Assembly: GCA_965222345.1 (NCBI GenBank)
Contig: CBDCTS010000004.1
Span: forward strand, 558,001-622,000
Reading direction: 5' to 3'
Origin: JADFGZ01 sp965222345
GTDB taxonomy: Bacteria; Acidobacteriota; Terriglobia; 2-12-FULL-54-10
DNA length: 64,000 bases
Part shown: piece after piece, positions 16,924 through 25,319 of the stretch
Layout of the letters: every line of letters begins with the position of its first letter
Position numbering within the stretch: the stretch's first letter is position 1
The notes under the pieces: model-generated
Seen by the model: the letters and a program-made list of their open reading frames with translations, nothing else
Told to the model about the DNA's origin: nothing
Database searches by the model: none
Made by a program: the position numbers and the translations under genes

Positions 16924-18630
16924 ATGAAAACGCTGACAGCGCACGAACAGCCCGTATCGAAGATCTTCAGTGATGACTACGTGTTCCACATTCCCGGATA
17001 TCAACGGCCGTACGCGTGGACCACGGAGGAGTCACGGGAGTTGTTCGAAGATTTGATCGGCTTTATGGCGGCAGAAGATGGACCTGTCGAGAAAATGGCC
17101 CCGTACTTTCTTGGAAGCGTTGTTCTGATCAAATCTGAGGACAGTCCACATTCTGATGTCGTTGACGGTCAACAGCGACTCACGACACTCACAATTCTGC
17201 TGGCCGCAATCCGGTCATGCGTTAATGAGAATCAGGCTGCAGATGTGACGCGATTCATTTACGAGAAGGGTAGTTTAATTCTCGGGACAACGGACCGTTT
17301 CCGACTGACGTTACGTGAGCGAGACCGTGAATTTTTCCAGAACATGGTACAGCGAGAAGGAGGTTCCCCAAAATTGTTGGATGACGGCGATCCACTTCTG
17401 GATAGTCAGCGCAACATTCGGTCCAACGCGCAATTTTTCTATGAACGGCTGCAACAGCTTCCAGAGGAGGAACGTCTCCGGCTCGCACAGTTTATCGCAA
17501 CACGATGTTTTTTGGTGATGGTGGAGACACTCGACCGGGACTCCGCGTATCGAGTATTCTCTGTTCTCAATAGTCGAGGTCTGGACCTCTCGGCAACCGA
17601 CATCCTCAAGGCCGACATCATTGGGAGTATCCCCGAAACACTGCGCGGAGCGTACACGAAGAAATGGGAAGACGCGGAGGAAGATCTCGGACGAGAGAAG
17701 TTTAGTGAATTGTTTAGCCACATCCGGATGATCTATAGAAAGGCAAAGCCTAAAGGAACGCTGATTAAGGAATTCAAGGATCATTTAGCCGAGGTGGAAG
17801 AGCCCACGAAGCTCATTGACAAGGTAGTGCTCCCCATGAAACGAGCCTACGCCGAGCTGCTTGATGCGTCATACGAGAGTGCCGGGGATGCAACTTCGGT
17901 CAACGACCACATGAGGTGGTTGAATCGGCTTGCGTTCACCGATTGGGTACCTCCCGCGCTGACTTTCTTTGTGCAATTTCGACAGGCTCAGGAGGCAATG
18001 AAGTCTTTCTTCGAAGATTTGGAGCGTCTAGCTTATGCCATGCTGGTGTCCAAGGCCGGGATCAACGAACGCATTGATCGATTCTCGAAGCTCACTGCGG
18101 CAATCGAGGCCGGACGGGATTTATCAAGCGGAGAATCACCGCTGCAGTTGTCGCCTTCGGAACAGGCTCGCGTGTATACGCATCTCGGTGGTCCATTCTA
18201 CGAGTCACTCGCTGCGAGGGCACGTTCCGCGATTCTGTTACGCCTGGACGCGTTCCTTTCCGACGGAAGTGCAGAATATGAGTATCAGACGGTCACGGTC
18301 GAACATGTGCTTCCACAGACGCCGCCTGCTGGTAGCCAGTGGCTCGACTGGTTTCCTGAAGAAGACGACCGCGTCAGTTGGGTTCACAGGATCGGGAACC
18401 TAGCGTTGTTAACTCGGAAAAAGAACAGTGCGGCATCGAATTACGACTTTGAAAGAAAGAAAAAGGAGTATTTCTTCCGCAAGGGAATCTCGCCTTTCGT
18501 AATCACAACCCAAGTGTTGGACAAACCAGAGTGGACACCTGATGTGGTCCAGCAACGGCAAGCAGATCTTCTCGGCATCTTCGAAAAGCGCTGGCGGCTT
18601 GAAGGTCGAATTCAGGCACCAAAGGCATGA
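16924..18630 (+). CDS. GmrSD-like restriction enzyme (DUF262 + DUF1524)
   Basis: A 568-residue single-chain protein. The N-terminal DUF262 part has IPGYQRPYAW (residues 23-32) and the NTP-binding DGQQR motif (81-85). The C-terminal DUF1524 nuclease has VTVEHVLPQT (H461) and a later HRIGNLALLTRKKNSAASN (H488, N491), an HNH-type centre. The layout matches GmrSD-type modification-dependent (type IV) enzymes that cut DNA with modified cytosines, as in T-even phages. ATG 16924 has GGAGTGGAG 6-14 bases upstream and is preferred to ATG 16903. It sits alone between a MITE and an integrase relic, consistent with an imported defence gene. The substrate modification is unknown. Confidence 0.85.
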   Translation: MKTLTAHEQPVSKIFSDDYVFHIPGYQRPYAWTTEESRELFEDLIGFMAAEDGPVEKMAPYFLGSVVLIKSEDSPHSDVVDGQQRLTTLTILLAAIRSCVNENQAADVTRFIYEKGSLILGTTDRFRLTLRERDREFFQNMVQREGGSPKLLDDGDPLLDSQRNIRSNAQFFYERLQQLPEEERLRLAQFIATRCFLVMVETLDRDSAYRVFSVLNSRGLDLSATDILKADIIGSIPETLRGAYTKKWEDAEEDLGREKFSELFSHIRMIYRKAKPKGTLIKEFKDHLAEVEEPTKLIDKVVLPMKRAYAELLDASYESAGDATSVNDHMRWLNRLAFTDWVPPALTFFVQFRQAQEAMKSFFEDLERLAYAMLVSKAGINERIDRFSKLTAAIEAGRDLSSGESPLQLSPSEQARVYTHLGGPFYESLAARARSAILLRLDAFLSDGSAEYEYQTVTVEHVLPQTPPAGSQWLDWFPEEDDRVSWVHRIGNLALLTRKKNSAASNYDFERKKKEYFFRKGISPFVITTQVLDKPEWTPDVVQQRQADLLGIFEKRWRLEGRIQAPKA

Positions 18631-18955
18631 GAGGTACCGCCCAGATTGCTGCGAAAATATCCTTTAAGGGTGATGAGCCCGAGACCGCAGCTGTGAAGCG
18701 TTGGGGTCGAATTTCCGCGTATCATGTACCGCCCGCATAGCGAGCGGTATGATGAAGGCTCCCCCGAGGGGGCCCCGAACGAATTAAGAGGACTGACGTG
18801 TGTATTCCGACTTATAAGGTATTGTCCCTGGTGCACGGCCCTGACACGGTGAAATCCACTTCTGTTCGACGTTCCACCGCGCCATAGTAGATCAGCTTGG
18901 TCGCCCCCTGGCGTTCGGGAAGTGACTTCGTGTGCAGACCATGCGGCGCACCGTG
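18631..18955. other. Non-coding region before the integrase relic
   Basis: No recognisable gene. It contains short dyads (ACCGCCCGCATAGCGAGCGGT near 18729 and CCCCCGAGGGGG near 18762), one of which may end transcription of the GmrSD gene. Confidence 0.4.
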
Positions 18956-19069
18956 CAGTTCAAGCGTTACAGCCAAGCGAAGCTCAACATGATGCGGGAA
19001 GCGCTGTCCAAACTCGACCGGCAGGCGAACGAGCACGGCGCGACTTTCTTGACGGTGCTGGCCGGTTAA
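18956..19069 (+). pseudogene. Tyrosine integrase C-terminal relic
   Basis: It encodes QFKRYSQAKLNMMREALSK, then LDRQANEHGATFLTVLAG and stop. This is nearly the same as the end of the integrase at 51217 (FKRYSQAKLNMMREALAKLDRQANEH), including the nucleophilic Tyr. Everything upstream of the catalytic tail is missing. Confidence 0.85.
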
Positions 19070-19084
19070 GACCACTTTGAAAAG

Positions 19085-19213
19085 ATGTGCCAAATGCAGG
19101 ATACCGACCAAGATTTGCAGTGTCCAGACTGCCAGTCTGAAGAGGCCGATCGTCAGATCTCGGCCTTCGCCACCAGAGGATGCGGGACTTCCGATTCTAG
19201 CAGGTTTACCTGA
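19085..19213 (+). CDS. Small zinc-ribbon protein, FmdB-like fragment
   Basis: A 42-residue frame with LQCPDCQSEEADRQISAFAT followed by a Ser/Gly-rich tail, resembling the second CxxC half of FmdB regulatory proteins. The first Cys pair is absent, so it is either a fragment or a minimal zinc ribbon. It starts 16 bases after the integrase relic, and its real start is unclear. Confidence 0.35.
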   Translation: MCQMQDTDQDLQCPDCQSEEADRQISAFATRGCGTSDSSRFT

Positions 19214-19326
19214 GCACGATAGGCTAACGGCTGGTCAGCCCGCGATTAGGAGTCCGGAACCGGGAGTTTATTGACAAGCAAGGAAATTCCGAGCCAGAAG
19301 GGATGTAGGCTCGGCATGGGACAACT

Positions 19327-20109
19327 ATGTTCGGCTGGTTAAAGCGACGCGCCCGGCATCGGCTCTTGTCAGAGCCGTTTCCCGACGATTGGAAAGGAAT
19401 CCTGAGCCGCAACGTCAAACAGTACTCACTTTTGGCTAAGACGGAGCAGGCCAAGCTTCGTGATGACCTGCGGGTTTTCATTGCCGAAAAGAATTGGGAA
19501 GGCTGCCGCGGGCTGACCATCACTGACGAGGTGAAAGTGACGATTGCAGCACAGGCGAGCTTGCTACTATTGGGTTTCCAAAGCAAATCTTTCAATATGG
19601 TTGAGTCAATTCTTGTTTACCCCAACGCATTCGTCGCTCCGGACCATACGGATATCGGCGAAGGATTGGAATTAGTTGGTGAATCGAGTAACGAAGGAGA
19701 GGCTTGGTATCGTGGTCCCGTGATGCTGTCCTGGCCGGATGCTTTGGCTGGCGGACGCAACCTCGTGGTCCACGAGTTCGCCCACCAACTAGACATGGAG
19801 AATGGGGATGGGAGCGACGGAACGCCGATGCTTGCCAACCGGACTCAATATGACCGTTGGCAACGAGTCATACAGGCTGAGTACAAGCGCCTTGCTCGCG
19901 ATTGTCGGCGTCGTCGGTCAACTTTGTTAGACTGCTATGGTGTGACCGACATCGGTGAATTTTTTGCGGTTGCCACGGAATGTTTCGTCCAGCAGCCGCC
20001 CCAGATGCGCCAAAGACATCCGAAGCTCTACGAACTGCTGAGCGAGTTTTTCCGGCAGGACCCAGCTGACCGCTTCAGGAGTGGACATGTTCGCGGCGAT
20101 TACTCCTGA
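19327..20109 (+). CDS. mtfA: M90-family zinc peptidase MtfA
   Basis: A 260-residue protein with HEFAH (H149, E150, H153), the gluzincin zinc site, and the downstream Glu ligand in GEFFAVATECF (E211). Flanking motifs FGWLKRR, GFQSKSFNMVESILVYP and LSWPDAL are typical of MtfA, which binds the repressor Mlc and has aminopeptidase activity in E. coli. Length is normal. ATG 19327 is the natural start. No Mlc or pts gene is nearby, so the local role is unknown. Confidence 0.9.
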   Translation: MFGWLKRRARHRLLSEPFPDDWKGILSRNVKQYSLLAKTEQAKLRDDLRVFIAEKNWEGCRGLTITDEVKVTIAAQASLLLLGFQSKSFNMVESILVYPNAFVAPDHTDIGEGLELVGESSNEGEAWYRGPVMLSWPDALAGGRNLVVHEFAHQLDMENGDGSDGTPMLANRTQYDRWQRVIQAEYKRLARDCRRRRSTLLDCYGVTDIGEFFAVATECFVQQPPQMRQRHPKLYELLSEFFRQDPADRFRSGHVRGDYS

Positions 20110-20253
20110 GCAACGGCGCAAGGACGAGTACTCGCTTGGCTCTGGGTTGCCCGTCACGAGCCGACAAGGCGGGACTGATCTGCCAATGCTGGCGAATCGG
20201 GCGCATTCTCGCTTAACCCGCATTTCCAGTCTGAAATCGTAGAAGCATCCTGG

Positions 20254-20433
20254 CGTCTTTCACGGTTTTCTGTCAACTCTTTCCTTTCGTTGCTCTTACA
20301 TGGTTTTGGGGCGTCTGCTTTCGCTCGCAACGCCTACTGCTAGCCCGCTTGATGGGCGAATTTTCTGACGGTTTCTTGACGGTAGTTGCTGTCACGGCCA
20401 TGCTCTACGGACTGCGCAGCGGTTCTGGTGCAG
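20254..20433 (-). repeat. IS110-type 3'-end repeat, copy A
   Basis: It shares a ~175-bp block with 41300-41470 and 44417-44587. On the minus strand it encodes VEHGRDSNYRQETVRKFAHQAG and stop, then a non-coding tail with a GCCCGCTTGATGGGCG dyad. In copy B this is joined to an IS110-type transposase N-terminus. Confidence 0.65.
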
Positions 20434-20498
20434 ACAGCGAAGGGACTTGGCGATAATGGGTTATGGCGCATCGCAAAACTGAACAGAATCCTCTATTT

Positions 20499-20629
20499 GG
20501 CACTGTCAAGTTAATTTATTTCCTGGAGGTTCCACTGATTGACATGCCAGCTAAGTCGCTGATTTTTGGTGCTGGCTAGAATTGATATCGCGTCGAAAAT
20601 GAGTGAATTCCGGTTAACTTAACAGTACC
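20499..20629. mobile_element. Miniature IS6-ended element (MITE 3, 131 bp)
   Basis: GGCACTGTCAAGTTAA at the left, the reverse complement of GGTACTGTTAAGTTAACC at the right. Its right edge cuts into a phage gene. Confidence 0.85.
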
Positions 20630-20699
20630 GTTCCTGGCCCGCAAGCTGCTCGAAAAGGCAGATCTGACGCGGCTCAGCCTGTTTTACATGGAGCAGTAG
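20630..20699 (+). pseudogene. Truncated 3' end of a phage tail gene
   Basis: An open frame coming out of MITE 3 reads LARKLLEKADLTRLSLFYMEQ and stop. Its stop codon touches the start of the gpU-like gene, so it is the tail of the upstream phage cistron; family unknown, and by position possibly the tape measure. Confidence 0.45.
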
Positions 20700-21134
20700 A
20701 TGCCTGCCGAGTACATGATGGCCCTGGGCGAGTATCGTTTCAGCCTGTCCACGGCGGCCTATCAGGAGTTCACCCACTCGGCCGAATACCACTGGCCGGC
20801 GCAGCAGCGCATCGGCCGGCTGCCGGCGCGTCAGTTCGTCGGTCCGGGCACGGAGACGATCTCGATGCACGGGCAGATTTATCCGCAGTTCCGGGGCGGG
20901 CTGGGTCATCTGGGCCGGATGCGGACCGAGGCCGGTCGGGGTGAGCCGCTGGAGATGAGCGAGGGGACCGGGCGGATCTGGGGGAAGTGGGTCATCACGC
21001 GGATCGAGGAGACCCGCCGTATACTGGACGCTGACGGTGCGGCGCGGCGTATCGAGTTCCGCCTCGAGCTCGCCCGCTATGGTGAGGATGAGAACCGCAG
21101 CCTGCAGCAGATCGTCTTCGGAAAGAATGGTTGA
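20700..21134 (+). CDS. P2-type phage tail protein gpU
   Basis: A 144-residue protein: MMALGEYRFSLSTAAYQEF, WPAQQRIGRLPARQFVGPG, GQIYPQFRGGLGHL and a GRIWGKWVITRIEETRRI strand are gpU hallmarks of P2-like contractile tails, where gpU caps the tail tube. The start codon directly follows the preceding stop. It is one of three phage cistrons left between two MITEs and has no other structural genes nearby. Confidence 0.8.
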   Translation: MPAEYMMALGEYRFSLSTAAYQEFTHSAEYHWPAQQRIGRLPARQFVGPGTETISMHGQIYPQFRGGLGHLGRMRTEAGRGEPLEMSEGTGRIWGKWVITRIEETRRILDADGAARRIEFRLELARYGEDENRSLQQIVFGKNG

Positions 21135-21565
21135 TGCAAAATATCGATTTGTTCAATAAATATGTCGCTCTCATCCTGGCGCAACTCTATGAGAGCTTCC
21201 CTGTCAAGGAACACCTCAATATCTATAAGATCACTGGGCTTTCGGAGGCACACCATCACCCCATCGAAATCCTCCACGCTCCCGATGGGAGCAAGTTGAA
21301 GGAGGCCCAGGTGGCTGCCTCCACGATCGATTGGCTGGTTGAAAACGGGTACATCCGCGCTGATGAACAGCTCTATCCCGTCGATTATATGGGCTGTGTG
21401 CTGACGACCAAGGGGCTGAAGCTGCTGCAAGCTGTTCCCGATAGCGTCCAGATCACCGAGCCCCCCGGTGGCAAGCTGGTGCGCCTAATCAAGGAGGGTT
21501 CGATCGATCTAGCCAAGGACTTTGTCAAGGAGATCTTGGTGCGCGCGGCAGGAGGGGCAATCTGA
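21134..21565 (+). CDS. Unknown protein inserted between phage gpU and gpX genes
   Basis: 143 residues, with ATG 21134 overlapping the gpU stop (TGATG) and its stop overlapping the next ATG. The middle reads AASTIDWLVENGYIRADEQ then GCVLTTKGLKLLQAV, which looks like a winged-helix domain. I do not recognise a tail protein. Position and overlaps suggest a cargo (moron) gene of the former prophage. Confidence 0.6.
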   Translation: MQNIDLFNKYVALILAQLYESFPVKEHLNIYKITGLSEAHHHPIEILHAPDGSKLKEAQVAASTIDWLVENGYIRADEQLYPVDYMGCVLTTKGLKLLQAVPDSVQITEPPGGKLVRLIKEGSIDLAKDFVKEILVRAAGGAI

Positions 21566-21727
21566 TGGCGACCTACCGCAGCATCGACGGCGACATGATC
21601 GATGCCGTCTGCCGGCGCTTTTACGGGCGCGAGGCGGGTGCCGTCGAAGCCGTCCTGGAGGCCAACCCGGGATTGGCGGATTTCGGCCCGGTACTGCCGG
21701 CCGGAACGGTGGTCCAGCTCCCCCGAC
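21565..21727 (+). pseudogene. Phage tail protein X (LysM-like), cut by a MITE
   Basis: MATYRSIDGDMIDAVCRRFY through NPGLADFGPVLPAGTVVQLP is P2 gpX, a LysM-like tail protein of about 65-70 residues. Only the last dozen residues are lost: the frame runs into MITE 4 at 21728 and ends at an artificial stop. Confidence 0.8.
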
Positions 21728-21858
21728 GGTATTGTCAAGTTAAGGGAAATTACCTCATTATCGAGGAGAAAACGGTCTGCTCTGGAACGAAAAATCAATA
21801 ACTTAGAGATCGCAATCAAGCACTCACATGGGGCTTAAACCGTTAACTTGACAGTGCC
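21728..21858. mobile_element. Miniature IS6-ended element (MITE 4, 131 bp)
   Basis: GGTATTGTCAAGTTAAGGG at the left, the reverse complement of GGCACTGTCAAGTTAACGG at the right. The interior nearly equals MITE 2. It is inserted in the end of the gpX gene. Confidence 0.9.
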
Positions 21859-21875
21859 TCCTGAACAATTACGCC

Positions 21876-22091
21876 ATGGAGATGATTGCGCCTCACAGAA
21901 CGGGCCGCCGAAATCCTCCCACCCAGGATGGTCGCCCCTTGCGCCGCTACCGTCGCCGCTGGAAAGTGGAGCGACTCTTTGCTTGGCTCCATAATTCCCG
22001 GAGGTTGGTCACGCGTTGGGAATATCACGCTGAATACTTCCTGGCCATGCTCCAATTGGCCTGTGCCCTGATCCTGCTGAGGCATCTATGA
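21876..22091 (+). pseudogene. IS5-family transposase C-terminal fragment
   Basis: RRYRRRWKVERLFAWLHNSRRLVTRWEYHAEYFLAMLQLACALILLR is the Y-x2-R-x3-E-x6-K-type tail of IS5/IS1182-like DDE transposases (here with ERLFAWL). The N-terminal catalytic part is missing; MITE 4 ends 17 bases upstream. Confidence 0.8.
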
Positions 22092-22348
22092 CCATTTATG
22101 AGATAACTTCTAATAGTAATCTGTTTATTATTAATGGATTAGTGTTCCCGAAAATCCCGTTATCACTACGGCTACCGCTGGGTTTGGGCGTGCCTGCCCC
22201 CGCTTCAAAACCTCCCGCAGCGTGAGAATAGCACAGGTAACCGCTGGCGACCGATGCGGTTTTTCACCCTTTCCGGATAGTTTATTATTGATTTCGCGCC
22301 CACGGCGGCGTTTGAAAACAAAACGACACCGGCGAAGCTAGGAGGGTT

Positions 22349-22855
22349 ATGAATTACGATATTTTGAACATCGTGGTAAGCATACTGACATTGGGGGCGC
22401 TTACTTGGACGCTTTTTGTGTTGCGGAGATATGCGGCCGACACGAAAGATATTGCAAAGGCGGCCGTTGAACAAATGCCCCGACCATGCGTTGTCCTGAA
22501 ACAATACCCAGATCGTTCAGTGCCAGCGGTAATGAATTACGAGTCATCTTCTCTCTTCGGCGACAAAGAGCACCTGAGCCCTCTAACCTTTAGGAACGCT
22601 GGCACTGCAATGGCCGTGAACTGTCGATATCACGTTTTTGACTTTGACAAGGAACAAAGAAAGGAACAATATTCCTGCCGCCTACCTGAGATTGAACCGT
22701 TGCAGGAAATCGATTCCTCTTCTATCCTCAATTCGCTACCGGATAATGCAGTTGTTAGCATCGAATACGAGAGCATTACGGGGGTCCATTACCAGACTGA
22801 GCTAACGATTGCCGATGTAAGATGGGTCAAGGAGATGAGGCTGTCCGAACCTTGA
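22349..22855 (+). CDS. Unknown membrane-anchored protein
   Basis: 168 residues. One hydrophobic helix at about residues 6-27 (ILNIVVSILTLGALTWTLFVL) is followed by a short linker and a soluble domain of alternating strands (LSPLTFRNAGTAMAVNCRYHVF, VVSIEYESITGVHYQTELTI). The soluble part looks like an immunoglobulin-like or DUF-type beta domain. I do not recognise a family. AGGAGGGTT stands right before ATG 22349. It is next to IS5 and tRNA debris, so it is accessory; a defence or membrane-sensor role is only a guess. Confidence 0.6.
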   Translation: MNYDILNIVVSILTLGALTWTLFVLRRYAADTKDIAKAAVEQMPRPCVVLKQYPDRSVPAVMNYESSSLFGDKEHLSPLTFRNAGTAMAVNCRYHVFDFDKEQRKEQYSCRLPEIEPLQEIDSSSILNSLPDNAVVSIEYESITGVHYQTELTIADVRWVKEMRLSEP

Positions 22856-22982
22856 GGGGCCGAGAGGAACCCCGACGCTCACGCCTGGGGAGCGACAGTC
22901 CGTGAGCGCTGGGGGCAGGTCACGTTTCCGTCTTCCGCAACGAGAGGAAAGAAATACAGGTGCTGAGAACAAAGAGGTTAAA

Positions 22983-23036
22983 TGGTGGGCGGTGCTGGAC
23001 TCGAACCAGCGACCCCCTGATTGTAAGGCAGGTAAC
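22983..23036 (-). tRNA. tRNA-Val(TAC), 3' half only (disrupted)
   Basis: Read on the minus strand: ACCTGCCTTACAATCAGGGG (anticodon arm, TAC), then GTCGCTGGTTCGAGTCC (T-arm) and the acceptor end ending CCACCA with CCA encoded. No acceptor 5' strand or D-arm precedes it; instead a diverged copy of the 25320 element end adjoins. One base (T for G after ACAA) weakens the anticodon stem. Confidence 0.8.
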
Positions 23037-23142
23037 GTCCTTCTTTCAGTTACATTGCTTCCATCCGTTTCCTCCTATTATCAACAACTTGGGGTACCTG
23101 CTTTCGCTCAGTCAGCAACCCCACTCGCTGCCGAACATAGGG

Positions 23143-23164
23143 TTTTGATACGGTTTTGATACGG
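23143..23164 (+). repeat. Paired 11-bp direct repeat TTTTGATACGG x2
   Basis: Two exact units, about 105 bases from the anticodon arm of the tRNA-Val 3' half; related to the pairs at 1740, 25422 and 52386. Confidence 0.7.
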
Positions 23165-23315
23165 TACCGGTACCTCTACTTCTGCCTGTTTCAGAATCTC
23201 CACGCTCCGTTCCACTGTAAAACGCTTCTTCTTCACGGCAAAATCCCCTCCTCCAGCTTCCAGATTCTGCCGCAAAACACACCTTCCCTTTGGATCAAAT
23301 AACCAAGGGCCGGTC
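23165..23315 (-). mobile_element. IS3 left end with the first codons of orfA
   Basis: The minus strand starts TGACCGGCCCTTGGTTATTT, passes CTGGAGGAGGGGATTTTGCC, and opens GTG-KKKRFTVERSVEILKQAE, a typical IS3 OrfA N-terminus. It is cut near the paired repeats at 23164. The same end occurs at 45072 and 16613. Confidence 0.7.
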
Positions 23316-23482
23316 AGGCAGGCGAGGGGGATGAGCGGTTCGGATGTTCGGCGACAGATTCAGTTCATCAACAAGCTGTTCAAGGTGGTTGCATGAGACC
23401 GAGCCCGGTCGACTCGACCAATCGCTCTGTTGCCGCTTTTTGAAAGTTGCAACACATGCAAGTTTTAGTGGAGATCCGGGAA

Positions 23483-23506
23483 GAGTGGCTCAAGACCGAG
23501 CCACTC
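23483..23506 (-). terminator. Hairpin downstream of the DEAD-box gene
   Basis: A nine-pair stem GAGTGGCTC/GAGCCACTC with a 6-base loop, 50 bases beyond the helicase stop. No clean T-run follows on the minus strand, so it is only a possible terminator. Confidence 0.35.
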
Positions 23507-23556
23507 GCTTGTTTCAGTAAAACCGGCTAACTAATCAAACTCGTCAAACGGTCACT

Positions 23557-24918
23557 CTAAGCGATGCGCTTCTGGTTGCTACTGCGCCCGCGGCCAGAGG
23601 AATTGGAATTCCGCCCACGATTGGACGACTCTCCGCCAGACCGCCTGCCACGCACGTTATGACCATAGGGCTGGTGAGGGCGTGGGGACCGCTCGGCGAC
23701 ATCGGGCTCAAAGCCGACGACCTTCCGACGCGGGATCGGTGCGCCGATCATGCGTTCAGTGGCCTGAACCCAACCGCGATCAATACCGGTGACGAAGGTG
23801 CAAGCGATCCCCTCGCGTTCCGCACGACCCGTACGTCCGATGCGGTGGGTGTAGGCTTCCGGAGTGTTCGGCACATCGAAGTTAATCACATGGGAAACAC
23901 CGCTCACGTCTATGCCTCGAGCCACGATGTCCGTGGCTACAAGGATATTGAAGCGACGGGCGCGGAACCCGCTCATGGCGCGATCGCGCTGGGCCTGGGA
24001 CATGGATCCCTGAAGACCTACGGCTCGGTGTCCATCCCTGCTCAACTGATGCGCTAATCGCCGGGCCCGGTGCTTCGTACGAGTGAAGATAATGGCCGAG
24101 TCGCAATCGTCGCCGGTGAGCAGGTGTTCAAGCAGGACTCTTTTACGCCCCTCCCCGACCATGTACAGGCCGTGATCGACGGTGGCGACCGGGGCTGTAC
24201 CGGCCAGCTCGACCACGTGGGGATCCGTCAACAAATCGTCCGCCAGTCGACGAATCTCTCTCGGCATGGTGGCCGAAAAAAGCAGGTTCTGACGCCGCTC
24301 GGGTATCGCAGCGAGAATCTTGCGAATGTCAGGCAAGAAACCCATGTCAAACATGTGGTCGGCCTCGTCGAGGACCAGCGTTTCTACGTAGCCGAGGCGG
24401 AGCACATGCTGCCCGAGCAGGTCGAGCACGCGTCCCGGACAGCCCACAATGATTTCCGGGTGCTGGCGTAGCGAGTTGATCTGGTTACGCGTCGAAACGC
24501 CACCATAGACTGTGATGGTCTTCAGGCGTGTGAACTTGGACAGCGTGCGGATCTCAGCCGCGATCTGAGTGGCGAGTTCCCGTGTGGGAGCGAGCACCAG
24601 AACCCGAGGGTTTGGGCGGCGCACCTTGAGAAGCCGGTCGAGCAGCGGCAGTGCAAAGGCCGCCGTCTTGCCGGTGCCGGTCTGGGCCAGGCCCAGCACG
24701 TCGCGACCGGCGCGAGCCGCGGGAATAGTCTCCTGTTGGATCGGCCAGGGATTCTCGAAGCCAATGCCGCGAATGCCGCGAACGAGGGCTTCATGGAGTT
24801 CGAACCGGTCGAAACCGGTCGAAGCAGTAGATACGGAACTAGATATCAATATTTTTTCTCCGCCGTGCGCGCACAGGCAGATCCTGTATGGCAGGGCCGT
24901 AGTTTCCGACCCAGACAA
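23557..24918 (-). CDS. DEAD-box ATP-dependent RNA helicase (RhlE-type)
   Basis: All core motifs are present: Q motif GFENPWPIQ, I AQTGTGKT, Ia PTREL, Ib CPGR (Cys for the usual Thr), II DEAD, III SAT, V ATDIVARGID and VI HRIGRTGR. The C-terminal tail is basic and rich in RGG/Ser/Asn (about residues 415-453), typical of RhlE/CsdA tails that bind RNA. It remodels RNA in ribosome assembly or decay. The first ~30 residues look unrelated to the family; a non-ATG start near FDRFELHEALV is likely. It lies between two tRNA-Val halves but seems intact. Confidence 0.9.
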   Translation of the reverse strand: MSGSETTALPYRICLCAHGGEKILISSSVSTASTGFDRFELHEALVRGIRGIGFENPWPIQQETIPAARAGRDVLGLAQTGTGKTAAFALPLLDRLLKVRRPNPRVLVLAPTRELATQIAAEIRTLSKFTRLKTITVYGGVSTRNQINSLRQHPEIIVGCPGRVLDLLGQHVLRLGYVETLVLDEADHMFDMGFLPDIRKILAAIPERRQNLLFSATMPREIRRLADDLLTDPHVVELAGTAPVATVDHGLYMVGEGRKRVLLEHLLTGDDCDSAIIFTRTKHRARRLAHQLSRDGHRAVGLQGSMSQAQRDRAMSGFRARRFNILVATDIVARGIDVSGVSHVINFDVPNTPEAYTHRIGRTGRAEREGIACTFVTGIDRGWVQATERMIGAPIPRRKVVGFEPDVAERSPRPHQPYGHNVRGRRSGGESSNRGRNSNSSGRGRSSNQKRIA

Positions 24919-25128
24919 CAGCTAAGGGTAAGAGGGATTCGTTGGCGGCGAGACCTTGGAAGGATTACTAAAGAGGTCCTGTTGATCGCCGCTTTCGGGC
25001 TAAGCCCGATCAAGGCACAAACAGGTTAGCTGTTCTTGACAATTATTACAATCCGGGCACTCGTTATCATTCTGATGCCGAGGCCTATTGAGGATTGCGG
25101 ATTGTGTTGCAACTTTGGCCGACGGCGG

Positions 25129-25287
25129 CTGGAGAGGGATATCATCTCCGAACGGACCAAAGAAGAGCTCGCTGCCGCGAAGGCACATGGGAAGCGGCTC
25201 GGACAGTCCCAGGGGGTCTTAGGGAGATCCAAACTCGACGGCAAGGAGCAAGACATCCGAATGGAGACTTCAATTATGGGCGGTTAG
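25129..25287 (+). pseudogene. Serine recombinase (resolvase) fragment
   Basis: LERDIISERTKEELAAAKAH followed by GKRLGQSQGVLGRSKLDGKEQDI is the linker helix and start of the DNA-binding domain of small serine recombinases. The catalytic N-terminus and the HTH are lost. It runs straight into the tRNA-Val 5' half. Confidence 0.75.
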
Positions 25288-25319
25288 CCCAGTTGGTTAG
25301 GGTACCTGCCTTACAAGCA
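25278..25319 (+). tRNA. tRNA-Val(TAC), 5' half only (disrupted)
   Basis: GGGCGGTTAGCCCAGTTGG and GGTACCTGCCTTACAAGCA give acceptor 5' strand, D-arm and anticodon arm with TAC. The sequence then changes to the element end at 25320. The matching 3' half lies at 22983-23036 on the opposite strand. Confidence 0.85.

Noticed and set aside
22983..25319. A trans-spliced or permuted split tRNA-Val gene
   Set aside because: The halves lie 2.2 kb apart on opposite strands and each is followed by mobile-element ends, so disruption explains them better than a functional split gene.
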